This document shows, piece after piece, positions 6,601 to 6,973 of a stretch of DNA of 6,973 bases (position 1 is its first letter; each line of letters starts with the position of its first letter). Location: contig JACMKG010000020.1 of NCBI GenBank assembly GCA_014380255.1, forward strand, positions 1-6,973, read 5' to 3'. A program made the position numbers and the translations under genes. The notes beneath the pieces were generated by a model. The model was not told the DNA's origin. It searched no databases and saw only the letters and a program-made list of their open reading frames with translations. The stretch comes from Prolixibacteraceae bacterium. Lineage in GTDB: Bacteria; Bacteroidota; Bacteroidia; Bacteroidales; Prolixibacteraceae.

Positions 6601-6973
6601 AACCATCATCGTAATCCACCTGCAGAATCACGTTATCAAAGGTAAATCCTGGGGGCACTGTAAAGGTTCTGCGCGCATAGATCACCATAGTTCCTTCAGG
6701 GAAGGTGGTAGCGTCGTCGTTGTCTCCCAGGCCAAACCCGGGGTTCCCGCTGCCCCAGCCTTCAGGGTTAAAGCCAGGTTGCATCCAGTTGGTGGGAGTT
6801 GTGGCGGTGGGAACGGTGTAATTAAACATCTCGGCAGGTGACACAGGGCTTTCCCAATGAAAGTTACCTGGGGTAGGTTTCCTGTCTTTACCGGAGGCAA
6901 AAATAACCATGTGCTGTTGGGGTGTTATCTCGTAAGGGGGAAATGCCCACTTCTCCAGATTCAGGGAATCATC
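3629..6973 (-). CDS. Large secreted CotH-kinase/lamin-tail multidomain protein with T9SS sorting domain, N-terminus outside window
   Basis: The frame is open from the right edge to the TAA at 3629-3631, giving 1114 residues, numbered here from the edge. Residues 1-44 (DDSLNLEKWAFPPYEI... then FASGKDRK) are the end of a lamin-tail domain, so the Met at residue 22 (base 6910) is internal. Next come a jelly-roll-like domain (about 51-207; YDDGFVAYLNG, EVHN), a second lamin-tail-like unit (211-289, ending PTPGKAN), a chitobiase C-terminal-like domain (301-378; YTTDGSEPT), the CotH domain (about 383-765), a beta-rich unit (778-859; PWKGTYF, FDGW), a third lamin-tail domain (861-1021; DWVELHN, LTGWYITD) and a T9SS type A sorting domain (1033-1114; LYPNP, GVYIVHI, KFVKH). 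CotH landmarks are INGDYFGQYDMREKIND (523-539) and QDLEWAL (644-650). CotH proteins are atypical kinases in Bacillus spore coats and also adhesins in fungi; the target here is unknown. The signal peptide should lie outside the window, and the protein is predicted to be exported by T9SS to the cell surface or medium. Confidence 0.92.
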   Translation of the reverse strand, partial: DDSLNLEKWAFPPYEITPQQHMVIFASGKDRKPTPGNFHWESPVSPAEMFNYTVPTATTPTNWMQPGFNPEGWGSGNPGFGLGDNDDATTFPEGTMVIYARRTFTVPPGFTFDNVILQVDYDDGFVAYLNGVEIGRKSILGTPTWNSIALMPHEAAMHSGGKPEKISIDKEKIRSLLVPGENVFAVEVHNSDDTSTDMSLIPYLSFRISDSFNYFNPTPIPIISSALGLHTNFKIDSKGERIFLYNKNENKREAIWVRNLSAGWSVGRLTDGAAGTGVFFQPTPGKANTSAASSTVREPEPVFSVSEGYYPGSQTISLSTGSTTAQIRYTTDGSEPTTTSPRYNGTPITMASTGIIRATSFSTANKMPSHSVTNTYFINNAGHKVPVFSVVTDHSNLYGSTGIFDNYGKEWERPSYVEYFDVNKQKVFEQFSGIEIDGGLGGSRWRPQHSFRFEFDNGLYGEGDVDYELIPDRAGRKDYKSVYMRNGSSQYLKFQFKDAMQSKMMSFNNLNYYSASKPAVVYINGDYFGQYDMREKINDEFFEENYKATIDSSFHLLSLSYFNYSVLRALNGSVDTFVNDYNTFINLDITTPDYLQKADQILDLDYYTDYIIGESWIAHTDWPLNNIKAFKGDFTNHKWQFALQDLEWALDPYGWTDANFDHISYMLTYDPNNMYLRFWKELIKNQSYKKDFINRFADLMNTSFLPENTISIAQAIYDDSYSEMRANYVKWEEGEMQPDSYVAQYEKDFVTFKSELSKRSDAVRTHLINNFDLSGKYDLELQVTPAEAGVIQINTVTPNVYPWKGTYFLDVPIRLEAKGTGNYVFDGWEPNTYIQDLNNPVIEADIRASGQKFIAKFKMTSPERAITISEVNYVSEDPYPASDWVELHNYGQTAIDLTGWYITDSQADHKWVFPGSVVLQGGQRLVLASDLDKFKAVYPRVTNVIGSFDFGLGTPTDQVKIYNGNNELMAGLEYTITAPWPTGPYDKGMTLELKDPNLSLDNASNWFEGCVGGSPGTAYINCTTDIIDPSEDNKATLYPNPATGQINITMPAGKTIHEITCRIVDVMGKEVKFLNEPYVAQSVLEVPVSDLSDGVYIVHISFGDDYQSLKFVKH

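Overview
The window comes from a member of the Bacteroidota. Three things point there: a type IX secretion (T9SS) C-terminal sorting domain on a very large multidomain surface protein, start codons with no Shine-Dalgarno sequence, and AT-rich spacers with TTTG / TAnnTTTG promoter-like pairs. The sequence does not narrow it to a genus. It looks like ordinary chromosome: I see no RNA gene, insertion sequence, integrase, CRISPR array or phage gene.

Layout. Bases 1-567 (minus) hold the first 189 codons of a DUF72/YecE-family gene cut by the left edge. Next, also on the minus strand and read right to left, come a DUF1330 gene (1387-1674) and a ferric-reductase-like haem membrane protein (675-1328), possibly one transcript. 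A 386-base AT-rich spacer (1675-2060) separates these from a plus-strand pair: a Dps-like ferritin with the two cysteines expected of a thioferritin (2061-2573), and a cation diffusion facilitator of the ZnT9 type (2628-3536). A strong hairpin with A/T tracts on both sides (3571-3604) lies between the transporter and the convergent gene that fills the rest of the window.

That last gene (minus, 3629 to the right edge) encodes an exported protein with lamin-tail domains, a jelly-roll-like domain, a chitobiase C-terminal-like domain, a CotH-type atypical kinase domain and a T9SS sorting domain. Its reading frame is open through base 6973, so the Met at 6910 is internal and the true N-terminus is outside the window.

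Together the middle genes suggest a metal and redox theme: iron storage or peroxide detoxification, divalent-metal export and a haem membrane protein. This is inferred from adjacency and is not demonstrated. The most useful corrections to a naive annotation are the missed DUF72 gene at the left edge, the 5'-open CotH gene, and the start of the haem protein (ATG at 1328 rather than TTG at 1361). I found no convincing sign of an undescribed system.
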